In this document: positions 26,429 through 34,625 of the stretch, piece after piece | Layout of the letters: the number at the start of each line of letters is the position of its first letter | How positions within the stretch are numbered: the first letter of the stretch is position 1 | From: Rhodococcus koreensis | GTDB taxonomy: Bacteria; Actinomycetota; Actinomycetes; Mycobacteriales; Mycobacteriaceae | Length of the DNA stretch: 64,000 bases | NCBI RefSeq assembly: GCF_900105905.1 | Contig: NZ_FNSV01000005.1 | Coordinates: forward strand, 5,084,001-5,148,000 | Direction: 5' to 3' | Program-made: the position numbers and the translations under genes | Notes under the pieces: model-generated | Seen by the model: the letters and a program-made list of their open reading frames with translations, nothing else | Told to the model about the DNA's origin: nothing | Database searches by the model: none

Positions 26429-27267
26429 CCGCGCGGACCGCATCCGGCTCCCACTATCCTTCGGACATGACACGTGAGCAGGCCACGCCCAGCCGGCGAG
26501 GCCGCGGCAAGGCATCGGCAGGCCCGGCAGCGCAGCCCTCCGAGGACAGCGCAGCCGGTCGCAATCCCCGCCGCGAGCTGGTCGAGAAGCAGATCATGGA
26601 GCAGGCCACCCGGTTGTTCGCCGAGCGGGGATTCGCCAGCACCACCCTGCAGGACATCGCCGACGCCACCGGTCTGACCCGGCCCGCCCTCTACCACTAC
26701 GTTGCCAACAAGGACGAACTGCTCTCACGGCTCGTCAGCGAGAGCACCGAGACTCCCGCCGCCCTGCTGCACGAGATCAACGAGCGCACCGAACTCGGCC
26801 CCACCGAGAAACTGCGCGAAATGGCGGTCGCCATCGCCATGCACCAAGGTGAGAACCCCGACCGGTTCAGGCTGATCATCCGATCCGAAGCGGAACTTCC
26901 GGAAGACATCGCGCGCAGGTACCAGCAGAGCCGACGGCACGTGCTGAAGGAATTCATCACCGTCATCGAAGACGGCATCAAAGCCGGCGAGATGCGTCCG
27001 GTCGATCCGCGGACTTCGGCACTCGGCATCATCGGCATGCTCAACTGGATCGCCTGGTGGCACCAGCCGGGGAAAGAGGACGACGACCGCGCCGTCGCCG
27101 CTCAACTCGCGGACATGGCACTGCGCGCCGTCGTTCACGAAGAGTCCACCCCGACCGGGCTCGAAGGACCCGCACGGGCGATCGCACTGCTCCGGCAGGA
27201 CCTCAACTACCTCGAACGACTACTCGAGAGCACGCCGAAAAGCCCGAGCGACGACGCGGACGGCTGA
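26425..27267 (+). CDS. TetR/AcrR family transcriptional regulator
   Basis: A 280-residue protein. A basic, disordered N-terminal tail of about 55 residues precedes the helix-turn-helix (TRLFAERGFASTTLQDIADA, then TGLTRPALYHYVANKDELLS). The effector domain follows. ATG 26425 overlaps the hydroxylase stop (ATGA) and has GGAG upstream; ATG 26467 is an alternative that trims the tail by 14 residues. As the only regulator in the cluster, it is the best candidate for the GTCGAATACTCGAC operator at the divergent promoters, though that is inference. No terminator stronger than a 6-bp stem follows. Confidence 0.88.
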   Translation: MTARTASGSHYPSDMTREQATPSRRGRGKASAGPAAQPSEDSAAGRNPRRELVEKQIMEQATRLFAERGFASTTLQDIADATGLTRPALYHYVANKDELLSRLVSESTETPAALLHEINERTELGPTEKLREMAVAIAMHQGENPDRFRLIIRSEAELPEDIARRYQQSRRHVLKEFITVIEDGIKAGEMRPVDPRTSALGIIGMLNWIAWWHQPGKEDDDRAVAAQLADMALRAVVHEESTPTGLEGPARAIALLRQDLNYLERLLESTPKSPSDDADG

Positions 27268-27508
27268 GCAGCGACCCGTCTGGCAGAGCGCTGCGCCTTC
27301 GAGCGGTGCGGTGAGGCCGAGTGGCCGAGTCGGTTCATCAGCGTCTCGCCGGAAGGCATTCGGAGGAAGTCGATTTCGCTGCTCCGCCCGCGCCGCGGTG
27401 CAGGCCTCCGGATAGGAACATGCCTGGGTCATGCGCGCCTGGTCGGCTCCAACACCCAGTTCCCTCGTCGTCGGGCCCTTGTTTTCGGAACGGACCGGAC
27501 AAAATGTT

Positions 27509-27523
27509 TTGGATCGATCCAGC
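27509..27523. promoter_or_regulatory. LacI-type operator copy 1 upstream of the LacI gene
   Basis: TTGGATCGATCCAGC, with the palindrome GGATCGATCC centred on CG. An identical 15-base copy lies 89 bases downstream at 27598-27612. The rest of the 400-base gap between the TetR and LacI genes holds no recognisable gene. Confidence 0.6.
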
Positions 27524-27597
27524 AATGTTTTCCCTGATCGCCGCAGTTTCGGGGACCTGAATCGGCATATCTTCGCCTGACGTGGTCCATTTGCCTC

Positions 27598-27627
27598 TTG
27601 GATCGATCCAGCGTTGTGCGGTATGGT
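27598..27627 (+). promoter_or_regulatory. LacI gene promoter with overlapping operator copy 2
   Basis: TTGGAT (27598-27603), an 18-base spacer and TATGGT (27622-27627) give a plausible promoter. The -35 is part of the second TTGGATCGATCCAGC operator (27598-27612), so bound repressor would block it. Autoregulation by the adjacent LacI protein with looping to copy 1 is likely. Confidence 0.55.
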
Positions 27628-27668
27628 CTGTATCGCAGCTCACACCGATCAGCAGAAAGGGGCCGGAC

Positions 27669-28715
27669 ATGGGCCGAGTCACCCTCACCGACGTCAGTCG
27701 GCATGCCGGAGTGTCCCGCTCGACCGCGTCCCTGGTGCTCAACGACAGCCCGAGCGTCGCACCGGAAACCACCCGCAAGGTTCGGGAGGCGATGAAAGCG
27801 CTCGGCTACGTCTACAACCGGCACGCGGCGATGCTGCGCAATCAGCGGTCGATGACCCTGGGGCTGGTCGTCACCGAGGTGCAGAACCCCTACTTCGCCG
27901 AACTCGCGATGACGCTCGAGGACGTCGCCGATCGCAGCAACTACGCGGTGTTCATCGGCTACAGCCGTGACGATCCGGCTCGACAGCGCAGACTGCTCGA
28001 CCGCTTCGTCGAACGCAGCATCGACGGCCTGATCCTGCTCCCGGCCGGGGACACACAGGCCGCTGAGATCGACGAACTACTCGCGTCCAGTGGCATCCCG
28101 CTGGTGCTGCTCGCCCGGCACTTCCATCTCAGCCACGACTACGTCGGTGCCGACAACGTCGAGGCCGGACGCCTGCTCGGCCGCCATCTGCGGGCAATGG
28201 GCGTGCGGACGGTGGCCATGGTCGGCGGTCCTCAGCACACCTCGGCTCGCCGCGAGCGCGAGGACGGCTTCCTCGACGCGATCGCGGGGTCGGACATGAC
28301 CATGTCCCCGACCGAGGGCCTGTTCGGGGAGGCCACCCCGGACGGCGGCGCCGACGCCACCCGCCGGCTTCTCGACCGCGGCGAGATTCCCGACGCGATC
28401 GTGGCGTACAGCGACATCGTCGCCGTCGGCGTATACGCCGAACTCACCCGCCGGGGACTCGAACCCGGCCGCGACATCGCCGTCGGCGGCTTCGACGACA
28501 TCGCCGGATCCGCGCACCGCACCCCACCCCTGACCACCGTCGCCACCTTCCCGACCAAGATCGGTGAGAAGTGCGGCGAACTGATCCTCGACCGGATCGG
28601 CCAATCGCTGACACCGAACGGTGCCGGCTCCCCGCCCGCGCACAGCCATCACCTCGTCGCCCCCGCACTTCGGGTGCGTGCCTCCACCGCTGCCTGGCGG
28701 CCTCGTCGCCCGTAG
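27669..28715 (+). CDS. LacI family transcriptional regulator
   Basis: A 348-residue protein. The N-terminal helix-turn-helix and hinge are VTLTDVSRHAGVSRSTASLV and RKVREAMKALGYVYNRHAAM. The periplasmic-binding-protein-like effector domain follows (LGLVVTEVQNPYFAELAMTL, DGLILLPAGDT, and DIAVGGFDDIAGSAHRTPPL). ATG 27669 has AAAGGGG upstream; the longer open frame contains the promoter. It is probably autoregulated through two GGATCGATCC operators. It precedes the CoA-transferase operon by 79 bases and may also control it. Confidence 0.92.
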   Translation: MGRVTLTDVSRHAGVSRSTASLVLNDSPSVAPETTRKVREAMKALGYVYNRHAAMLRNQRSMTLGLVVTEVQNPYFAELAMTLEDVADRSNYAVFIGYSRDDPARQRRLLDRFVERSIDGLILLPAGDTQAAEIDELLASSGIPLVLLARHFHLSHDYVGADNVEAGRLLGRHLRAMGVRTVAMVGGPQHTSARREREDGFLDAIAGSDMTMSPTEGLFGEATPDGGADATRRLLDRGEIPDAIVAYSDIVAVGVYAELTRRGLEPGRDIAVGGFDDIAGSAHRTPPLTTVATFPTKIGEKCGELILDRIGQSLTPNGAGSPPAHSHHLVAPALRVRASTAAWRPRRP

Positions 28716-28767
28716 CGCGACCCCTTCCGCGTAGACCAGCACGGATCCGCTGCAACTATACCCGCCA

Positions 28768-28781
28768 AGTAAGCGCTTTCA
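28768..28781 (+). promoter_or_regulatory. cre-like LacI-family operator before the CoA-transferase gene
   Basis: AGTAAGCGCTTTCA, an imperfect palindrome centred on GCGC and directly abutting the AAGGAG ribosome site of the CoA-transferase. The same leader pattern precedes the DUF993 gene at 35793-35806, and a related site lies at 35880-35893 before the SDR gene. Confidence 0.55.
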
Positions 28782-28794
28782 AGGAGATTTTCCG

Positions 28795-30414
28795 ATGCAC
28801 ACCCCTCGCGTACTCACCGCCCGCCAGGCCGCCGACCTCGTCCACGACGGCGACATCGTCACCGTCAGTTCGTCGTCCGGGCTCGGCTGCCCGGATGCCG
28901 TGCTCGCCGGTCTCGGACAGCGGTACGAGGAAACCCGGTCGCCGAAGAACCTGACCAGCATTCACCCGATCGCCGCCGGCGACATGTGGGGCATCAAGGG
29001 GATCGACCACATCGCTCGGCCCGGTCTGCTGTCCCGGGTGGTGGCCGGGTCGTACCCGTCCGGGCCGTCGTCGGCGGAGCCGCCGCGGATCTGGCAGATG
29101 ATCGAGAACAACGAGATCGAGGCCTACAACTTCCCGTCCGGGGTGCTGTATCAGCTGCACCGGGCCGCCGCCGCGAAGCAGCCGGGTGTGCTCTCGAAGG
29201 TCGGTCTGGACACCTTCGTCGACCCGCGGATCAGCGCCGGCCGGATGAACACCGTCACCCCGGACGCGTTCGTCCGCGTGCACGAACTCGACGGCCAGGA
29301 ATGGCTGTTCTACGACGCTCTGGTCCCGAACGTGGCGATCATCCGCGCCACCACCGCCGACACCCACGGCAACCTCACGTTCGAGGAGGAGGCGTCCCCG
29401 CTCGGCGCCCTGGACCTGGCCTACGCGGCCCACAACAACGGCGGTGTCGTCATCGCCCAGGTCAAGTACCTCGCCGAGGGCGGCAGCCTGAGCCCGCAGG
29501 CGGTGCAGGTGCCCGGAATCCTCGTCGACGCCCTGGTCTTGGCGCCGGATCAGTTGCAGACCACCCAGACCGAGTACGACCCGGCAATCTCCGGGGGGAT
29601 GCGACGTCCGCTGAGCACCCTCGAGCCGGTGCCGTTCACCCTCGAGAAGATCATGGCCCGCCGCGCCGCGGCCGAGTTGCAGTCCGGGGAGATCGCCAAC
29701 CTCGGCTTCGGTGTCTCCGCGCTGGTGCCGCACGTTCTGGTCGAGGAGGGATTGGCCGACGCGGTGTCCTGGGTGATCGAACAGGGCCCCGTCGGCGGAG
29801 TACCGTTGCTGGACTTCGTCTTCGGTGTCGCGCAGAACCCCGATGCGATCATGCAGAGTTCGGATCAATTCACCCTGCTGCAGGGCGGCGGGTTCGAGCA
29901 CTCCCTGCTGTCGTTCCTCGAGATCGATCAGCACGGCAACGTCAACGTGCACAGTCTGCCCAAGCGCAGGCACGTCACCGCCGGAGTCGGCGGGTTCGCC
30001 GACATCACCTCCGCCGCCCCGTCCATCGTGTTCGTCGGATCGTTCACGGCAGGCCGCCGCGACATCGGCATCGAGAACGGCGCCCTGCAGATCCGGGCCG
30101 ACGGCCCGCACACCAAATTCGTGAAGGAGGTCGATTCCCCGACCTTCTCCGGAAAGCGAGCGCTGGCCACCGGGCAGAAGGTTCTCTACGTCACCGAGCG
30201 GGCAGTGCTCGAACTGCGACCGGAAGGGTTGACCGTCATCGAGATCGCCCCCGGTGTGGACCTGCAGCGGGACGTTCTCGACAAATCCGAGTTCGAGCTG
30301 CGCGTCGACCCGAACCTGAAAACCATGGCGGCCGAGCTGTTTCGCCCGCAGCCGCAGAACCTGACCCTGGCCCCGCTGCCCGAGCACCCGCGCGTGCAGG
30401 CGGTGTGGGCATGA
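28795..30414 (+). CDS. Class I acyl-CoA:carboxylate CoA-transferase (propionate/acetate type)
   Basis: A 539-residue protein containing both halves of class I CoA-transferases in one chain, as in propionate CoA-transferase. The N-terminal half has the glycine-rich VTVSSSSGLGCPDAVLAGLG. The C-terminal half has WVIEQGPVGGVPLLDFVFG, where the Glu matches the catalytic glutamate that forms the CoA thioester. AAGGAG precedes the ATG. Its stop overlaps the ATG of the enoyl-CoA hydratase gene. It should activate a carboxylic acid using an acyl-CoA donor as the entry step of this catabolic island. Confidence 0.88.
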   Translation: MHTPRVLTARQAADLVHDGDIVTVSSSSGLGCPDAVLAGLGQRYEETRSPKNLTSIHPIAAGDMWGIKGIDHIARPGLLSRVVAGSYPSGPSSAEPPRIWQMIENNEIEAYNFPSGVLYQLHRAAAAKQPGVLSKVGLDTFVDPRISAGRMNTVTPDAFVRVHELDGQEWLFYDALVPNVAIIRATTADTHGNLTFEEEASPLGALDLAYAAHNNGGVVIAQVKYLAEGGSLSPQAVQVPGILVDALVLAPDQLQTTQTEYDPAISGGMRRPLSTLEPVPFTLEKIMARRAAAELQSGEIANLGFGVSALVPHVLVEEGLADAVSWVIEQGPVGGVPLLDFVFGVAQNPDAIMQSSDQFTLLQGGGFEHSLLSFLEIDQHGNVNVHSLPKRRHVTAGVGGFADITSAAPSIVFVGSFTAGRRDIGIENGALQIRADGPHTKFVKEVDSPTFSGKRALATGQKVLYVTERAVLELRPEGLTVIEIAPGVDLQRDVLDKSEFELRVDPNLKTMAAELFRPQPQNLTLAPLPEHPRVQAVWA

Positions 30415-31247
30415 CCGCAACCACCCCGACCGAGGACCATCACATGACTCCCACCGACGTCCGCACCGACACCGGCCGGATCACCGTCCGCTACTCCCAC
30501 GAGGGCCGGATGGCGACCGTCCTGATCGACCGCCCCCGCAAACTCAACGCCCTCACCCTCGAGCTCCTCGACGACCTCTACACCGAACTGCGGGCGATCG
30601 AGCACTCCGACGCCCGGGTGGTGGTGGTGAAGACCGCGGGCGAGAAGGCATTCTGCGTCGGAGCGGACATCACTCAGTTCGCGCACTTCACGCCCGCGCA
30701 CATGTGGAAGCGGTGGATCGCCGAAGGGCACCGGGTATTCAACTACCTGGCCCGGTTGCGTCAGCCGACGATCGCCGTCGTCGACGGGATTGCCGTCGGC
30801 GGCGGACTCGAACTCGCCCTGGCATGCGATCTGCGGGTCGGCGCCGGCACGGCGCGCCTGGGGTTGCCGGAAACCAGCCTCGGCACCATCCCCGGGTGGG
30901 GCGGCACCGAACGGCTCACCGCAGTGGTCGGCGCGGCCCGTGCCAAGGAACTGATCTTCACCCGCCGCCAACTCGACGCCGACACCGCCCTCGGGTGGGG
31001 CTTGCTGAACGCGGTCGCCGAACGTGACGACCTCGACACGGTGACGACAGAGATGGTCGACCGCATCCTCGAAGGCGCCCCCACCGCCGTCCAGGTGAGC
31101 AAGCAACTCGTCGACGCGGCCGCCGCCGGCGCCCCGTCCTCGATCCTCGAGGCGCTCGCCAGTGGGTTCACCGCGGCTACCGACGATTTCGCGATCGGCG
31201 TCACGGCATTCCAGAACAAGACCACCCCCACCTTCACGAACTCCTGA
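30411..31247 (+). CDS. Enoyl-CoA hydratase/isomerase family protein
   Basis: A 278-residue crotonase. KAFCVGADITQF supplies the oxyanion loop, and VDGIAVGGGLELALACDLRV the second oxyanion element. Both catalytic glutamates of true hydratases appear: LGLPETSLGTIPGWGGTERL and the Glu in ARAKELIFT. ATG 30411 overlaps the CoA-transferase stop (ATGA). A second ATG twelve codons in is possible. It should hydrate the unsaturated acyl-CoA made after CoA transfer. Confidence 0.88.
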   Translation: MTATTPTEDHHMTPTDVRTDTGRITVRYSHEGRMATVLIDRPRKLNALTLELLDDLYTELRAIEHSDARVVVVKTAGEKAFCVGADITQFAHFTPAHMWKRWIAEGHRVFNYLARLRQPTIAVVDGIAVGGGLELALACDLRVGAGTARLGLPETSLGTIPGWGGTERLTAVVGAARAKELIFTRRQLDADTALGWGLLNAVAERDDLDTVTTEMVDRILEGAPTAVQVSKQLVDAAAAGAPSSILEALASGFTAATDDFAIGVTAFQNKTTPTFTNS

Positions 31248-31293
31248 CCCCCGCACCTCCCGCAGCGATCCCCTCGAACGGATTGGCAGATCC

Positions 31294-32727
31294 ATGACCC
31301 TTGATCCTCACCCCGCGGCAGACCCCGACGCAGACACCCAGGTCCCGGTGGTCACCAAGGAAGACCTCCGCAAGGCCGCCTGGGGCGCCTCCGCAGGCAG
31401 CGCGCTCGAGTACTACGACTTCGCCCTCTACAGCCTGGCGTCCGCGCTGGTGTTCGGGCCCCTGTTCTTCCCGACCGACAATCCCGCGACGGGCCTGGTG
31501 CTCAGCTTCGCTACCTACTTCATCGGCTTCGCCGTCCGCCCGCTGGGTGGGGTGTTCTTCGGCCGACTCGGAGACCGGCTGGGCCGAAAGTTCGTACTGA
31601 TGGCCACCATCATCCTGATGGGTGTGGCCAGCACCTGCATCGGTCTGCTGCCGACCTACTACGGCAGCGAGGGCGACTGGTACTCCGGCGGTGTCGGAAT
31701 GCTCGCGCCGATCCTGCTGATCGTCCTGCGCATCGCCCAGGGCCTCGGGGCCGGCGCCGAGATGGCTGGTGCGTCGATCCTGATGACCGAGTACTCGCCG
31801 CCGAAGAAACGCGGCTTCTACGCCTCGCTGCCCTTCCTTGGTGTGCAGGTCGGCACGGTCGTTGCGGCCCTGGTGTACTTCCTCGTCTACCGCGGGCACA
31901 GCGAGATCACCGACACCTGGCTCTGGCGGGTGCCGTTCCTGGCCAGCGTCGTCATCCTCGCCGTCGCGATGTACCTGCGGGTCAACCTCAAGGAATCGCC
32001 GACGTTCAAGAAACTCGAAGCCAAGGACCAGATCGACGAGCGTCCGCTGCACAACCTGCTGAAGCACTCGCGTCCCTCCCTGCTGCGCGGCATCGGGTTG
32101 CGGCTCGCCGAGAACGGGTCCTCCTCGATGTACCAGGCCCTCGCCGTCGCATACGTGACCAGTGCCGCCGTCGGCATCAAGGGCCCCATCGGCGCCCTCT
32201 CGCTGGTGTTCGCCGCCTCCCTCGGATCGATCGTCATTCCGATCGCCGGCAAACTCTCCGACCGTTTCGGCCGGGTCAAGACTTACCGCGCCTTCGCTTA
32301 CTTCCAGTTGGTGTCCGCCTTCCCGATCTGGTGGGCACTGAGCCAGGGCAGCGTGGTGCTGACGATCGTCGTGATCTCCCTCGCGCTCGGCATCGGCACG
32401 TGGGGCATGTTCGGATCCCAGAGCGCCTTCATGAGTGAGTTGTTCGGGTCCCGTCAGCGCTACCTCGGCGTGTCGGTGGCCCGTGAGGTCTCCGCGGTAC
32501 CCTCCGGCGGCATCGCACCGCTGATCGGCGCCTGGATCATCGCGATGGTCGTCGCCGCCGACGGCGGCAAGGAGGTGCCCGGCGCAGGGCTGGGATCGTG
32601 GGTGTTCATCGCCGGATACCTGTGCATCCTCACCCTCATCACGATCGGCACGACGTACATCACCCCCGACCCGATCAACCGCGACCTCGACGACCCCCTC
32701 GACGCGGTCTCTGCCGCCCGCAACTGA
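31294..32727 (+). CDS. MFS transporter, metabolite:H+ symporter (MHS) type
   Basis: A 477-residue membrane protein of about 12 segments. SALEYYDFALYSLASALVFG in TM1 and RPLGGVFFGRLGDRLGRKFV in the 2-3 loop are typical of MHS transporters for small carboxylates and related metabolites. A cytoplasmic N-terminal tail of about 30 residues precedes TM1. The translation start has only a weak ribosome site. It follows the hydratase after 46 bases and probably imports the substrate of this island. Confidence 0.87.
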   Translation: MTLDPHPAADPDADTQVPVVTKEDLRKAAWGASAGSALEYYDFALYSLASALVFGPLFFPTDNPATGLVLSFATYFIGFAVRPLGGVFFGRLGDRLGRKFVLMATIILMGVASTCIGLLPTYYGSEGDWYSGGVGMLAPILLIVLRIAQGLGAGAEMAGASILMTEYSPPKKRGFYASLPFLGVQVGTVVAALVYFLVYRGHSEITDTWLWRVPFLASVVILAVAMYLRVNLKESPTFKKLEAKDQIDERPLHNLLKHSRPSLLRGIGLRLAENGSSSMYQALAVAYVTSAAVGIKGPIGALSLVFAASLGSIVIPIAGKLSDRFGRVKTYRAFAYFQLVSAFPIWWALSQGSVVLTIVVISLALGIGTWGMFGSQSAFMSELFGSRQRYLGVSVAREVSAVPSGGIAPLIGAWIIAMVVAADGGKEVPGAGLGSWVFIAGYLCILTLITIGTTYITPDPINRDLDDPLDAVSAARN

Positions 32728-32764
32728 CCGTACGACGCGACCCGTCGAAGAACAGGGGAATCCG

Positions 32765-33775
32765 GTGGCACAGCGGACCCGAGCGTCAGCGAGCCGTCGT
32801 CCGACGATCATCACGGTGGCGAAGGCCGCCGGGGTGTCGACCGCGACTGTCTCCCGGGTGCTGAGTGGAAGCTCCGCTGTGACACCGGATCTCGCTGCTC
32901 GGGTGCACAAGGCCGCCGACGACTTGTCCTACCGCCCGAGCAGCGCCGCCCGGGGCCTGGTGCTGGGGTCGATGCGCAGTGTCGGTGTGATCCTGCCCGA
33001 CCTGGCGAACGCGTACTTCTTCGACGTGGTCAAGCAGATGCATCACGGCGCCACCGAAGACGGATACCGGATGCTCGTCGCCGACTACTCCGGTACGGCG
33101 GCCGACGAATACGCCACCGCCCTCGACCTGCTCGGCCAGGTCGACGGGCTCGTTCTGCTGTCTTCGCGAATTCCGTTGGCGGGACTGACGGAACTGGCCC
33201 GGCAGCCGGCTCCGGTGGTGCTGGTGAATCGGATCGAACGCGGAATCGACCTGCCCATGGTCGCGATCGACAACTTCACCCCCATGATGCAGCTGTGCGG
33301 GCACCTGGCCCGGCTCGGTCACCGCCGGGTCGTCTACCTCGCGGGATCGGAACTGTCGTGGCAGAACCGGGAACGGTGGCGCGGCCTCGAGATGGCGAGG
33401 GCATTCGGGATCGACGCGGTCGAGGTGGCCTCGGACGGCACCATCGAGGGCGCGTACACCGCCGTCGACGAGGCGCTCACCCATGAGCCGACCGCACTGA
33501 TCTGCTTCAACGACCTGTCGGCCCTCGGGGCGATCTCGAAGCTACGTGGGCTCGGACTTTCCGTGCCCGAAGACATTTCGGTCACGGGGTTCGACGACAT
33601 CGCCGTCGCCCGGCACATCGACCCTCGCCTGACGACCGTGGTGAGCCCGAAGTCCCGGCTCGGCGACCAGGCGTGGGCCTTGATGCACGCGGCACTCGCG
33701 TCCGCACCCAGCACCTCGCCCCCGCTTTTGTCCGCCGACATGGTGATCCGCGACTCCACCGGCCCGGCGAAGTGA
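32765..33775 (+). CDS. LacI family transcriptional regulator
   Basis: A 336-residue protein starting at GTG 32765 after AGGGGA. The helix-turn-helix and hinge read ITVAKAAGVSTATVSRVLSG and DDLSYRPSSAARGLVLGSMR. The sensor domain follows, with VSVTGFDDIAVARHIDPRLT-type end motifs. It is the second LacI gene in six kilobases and sits inside the island. The GAAA-N4-TTTC sites before the CoA-transferase, DUF993 and SDR genes are its best candidate operators, since the first LacI has a distinct motif at its own promoter. Confidence 0.92.
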   Translation: MAQRTRASASRRPTIITVAKAAGVSTATVSRVLSGSSAVTPDLAARVHKAADDLSYRPSSAARGLVLGSMRSVGVILPDLANAYFFDVVKQMHHGATEDGYRMLVADYSGTAADEYATALDLLGQVDGLVLLSSRIPLAGLTELARQPAPVVLVNRIERGIDLPMVAIDNFTPMMQLCGHLARLGHRRVVYLAGSELSWQNRERWRGLEMARAFGIDAVEVASDGTIEGAYTAVDEALTHEPTALICFNDLSALGAISKLRGLGLSVPEDISVTGFDDIAVARHIDPRLTTVVSPKSRLGDQAWALMHAALASAPSTSPPLLSADMVIRDSTGPAK

Positions 33776-33783
33776 CACCGGTT

Positions 33784-33815
33784 CGAGCGCCGGCCTCACC
33801 CGAGGCCGACGCTCG
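33784..33815. terminator. Bidirectional hairpin between convergent LacI and isomerase genes
   Basis: A 13-bp stem with one mismatch (CGAGCGCCGGCCT at 33784-33796, AGGCCGACGCTCG at 33803-33815) and a 6-base loop. It fills the short gap between two convergent genes. Confidence 0.7.
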
Positions 33816-33820
33816 GACGC

Positions 33821-34624
33821 TCAGATGCGGGCGAGGCCTTCGGTGGCGGCCTCGGTGGCTGCCAGGGCGGTCTCGGCCCACCAGCGGTCGCTGAGGACTT
33901 CGACCTCCACGAGTCCCCGATAACCGGCGCGCTCGCACTCGGCGACGAATCCGGTCATGTCGATGCAGCCCTCGCCGGGCATGCCGCGGCTGCTCAACTC
34001 CCCGTGGATCGGGGTCACCCAGTCGGCGAGCTGGACCGAGAACAGCTTGTCGCCGGCCCGGGCGATCTGTTCCGGCAGCGCCGCGTCCCACCACACGTGA
34101 TACGAGTCGATCCCGATCCCCACCAGGTCGGAGTCGATGGACTCGACCAGATCGTTCGCCTCCTGCAGCGACGTGATGACGGATCGGCTCGACGCCATCA
34201 TCGGGTGCATCGGTTCGACGGCGAGCCGCACACCGGCCGCTCGCGCGTAGGGCTCGAGTTCGGCGATGCCGTCCGAGACCTGCCTGCGGCCGCCTGCGAG
34301 GTCGCCGTAGGCGGCGCCGCACACGAGGTAGAGGCATTCCGCGTCCAGGGCGTGCGCCTGATCCACGGCGACCCGGTTGTCGTCCATGGTCTTTCGCCGC
34401 AGCGTGGCGGTCGGTTGCGGGAACATCCCGCCGCGGCAGACGCTGCTGACCCGCAGGCCTGACTGCCGCAGCCGGGTGGCCGCCGCGGTCAGGTCCAGGT
34501 CCTCGAGCACGTCCCGCCACAGGCCGACGCCGCCGAACCCCCACATCTCGGCGAGGTCGGCCACCTCCGTGAATCCCGATCCCTTGACGGTGACGGAATT
34601 CAGGCTGCACCGCGCGAGGTCCAT
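33821..34624 (-). CDS. Sugar phosphate isomerase/epimerase family protein (xylose isomerase-like TIM barrel)
   Basis: A 267-residue TIM-barrel protein. The N-terminus LARCSLNSVTVKG, the strand AECLYLVCGAAYGDLAGG, the metal-binding region VRLAVEPMHPMMASSRS (Glu), GIGIDSYHVWWD (Asp and His), and YRGLVEVEVLSDRWW (terminal Glu) are those of the AP-endonuclease-2 / xylose isomerase-like family. It is encoded one base after the DUF993 gene, so the two are co-expressed. Epimerisation or isomerisation of a keto sugar or cyclitol is likely; the substrate is unknown. Confidence 0.84.
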   Translation of the reverse strand: MDLARCSLNSVTVKGSGFTEVADLAEMWGFGGVGLWRDVLEDLDLTAAATRLRQSGLRVSSVCRGGMFPQPTATLRRKTMDDNRVAVDQAHALDAECLYLVCGAAYGDLAGGRRQVSDGIAELEPYARAAGVRLAVEPMHPMMASSRSVITSLQEANDLVESIDSDLVGIGIDSYHVWWDAALPEQIARAGDKLFSVQLADWVTPIHGELSSRGMPGEGCIDMTGFVAECERAGYRGLVEVEVLSDRWWAETALAATEAATEGLARI

Positions 34625-34625
34625 G

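Noticed and set aside
27305..27400. tRNA-like string GGCCGAGTGGCCGAGTCGGT
   Set aside because: It resembles a Ser/Leu tRNA D-arm, but no acceptor, anticodon or T stem can be drawn around it.
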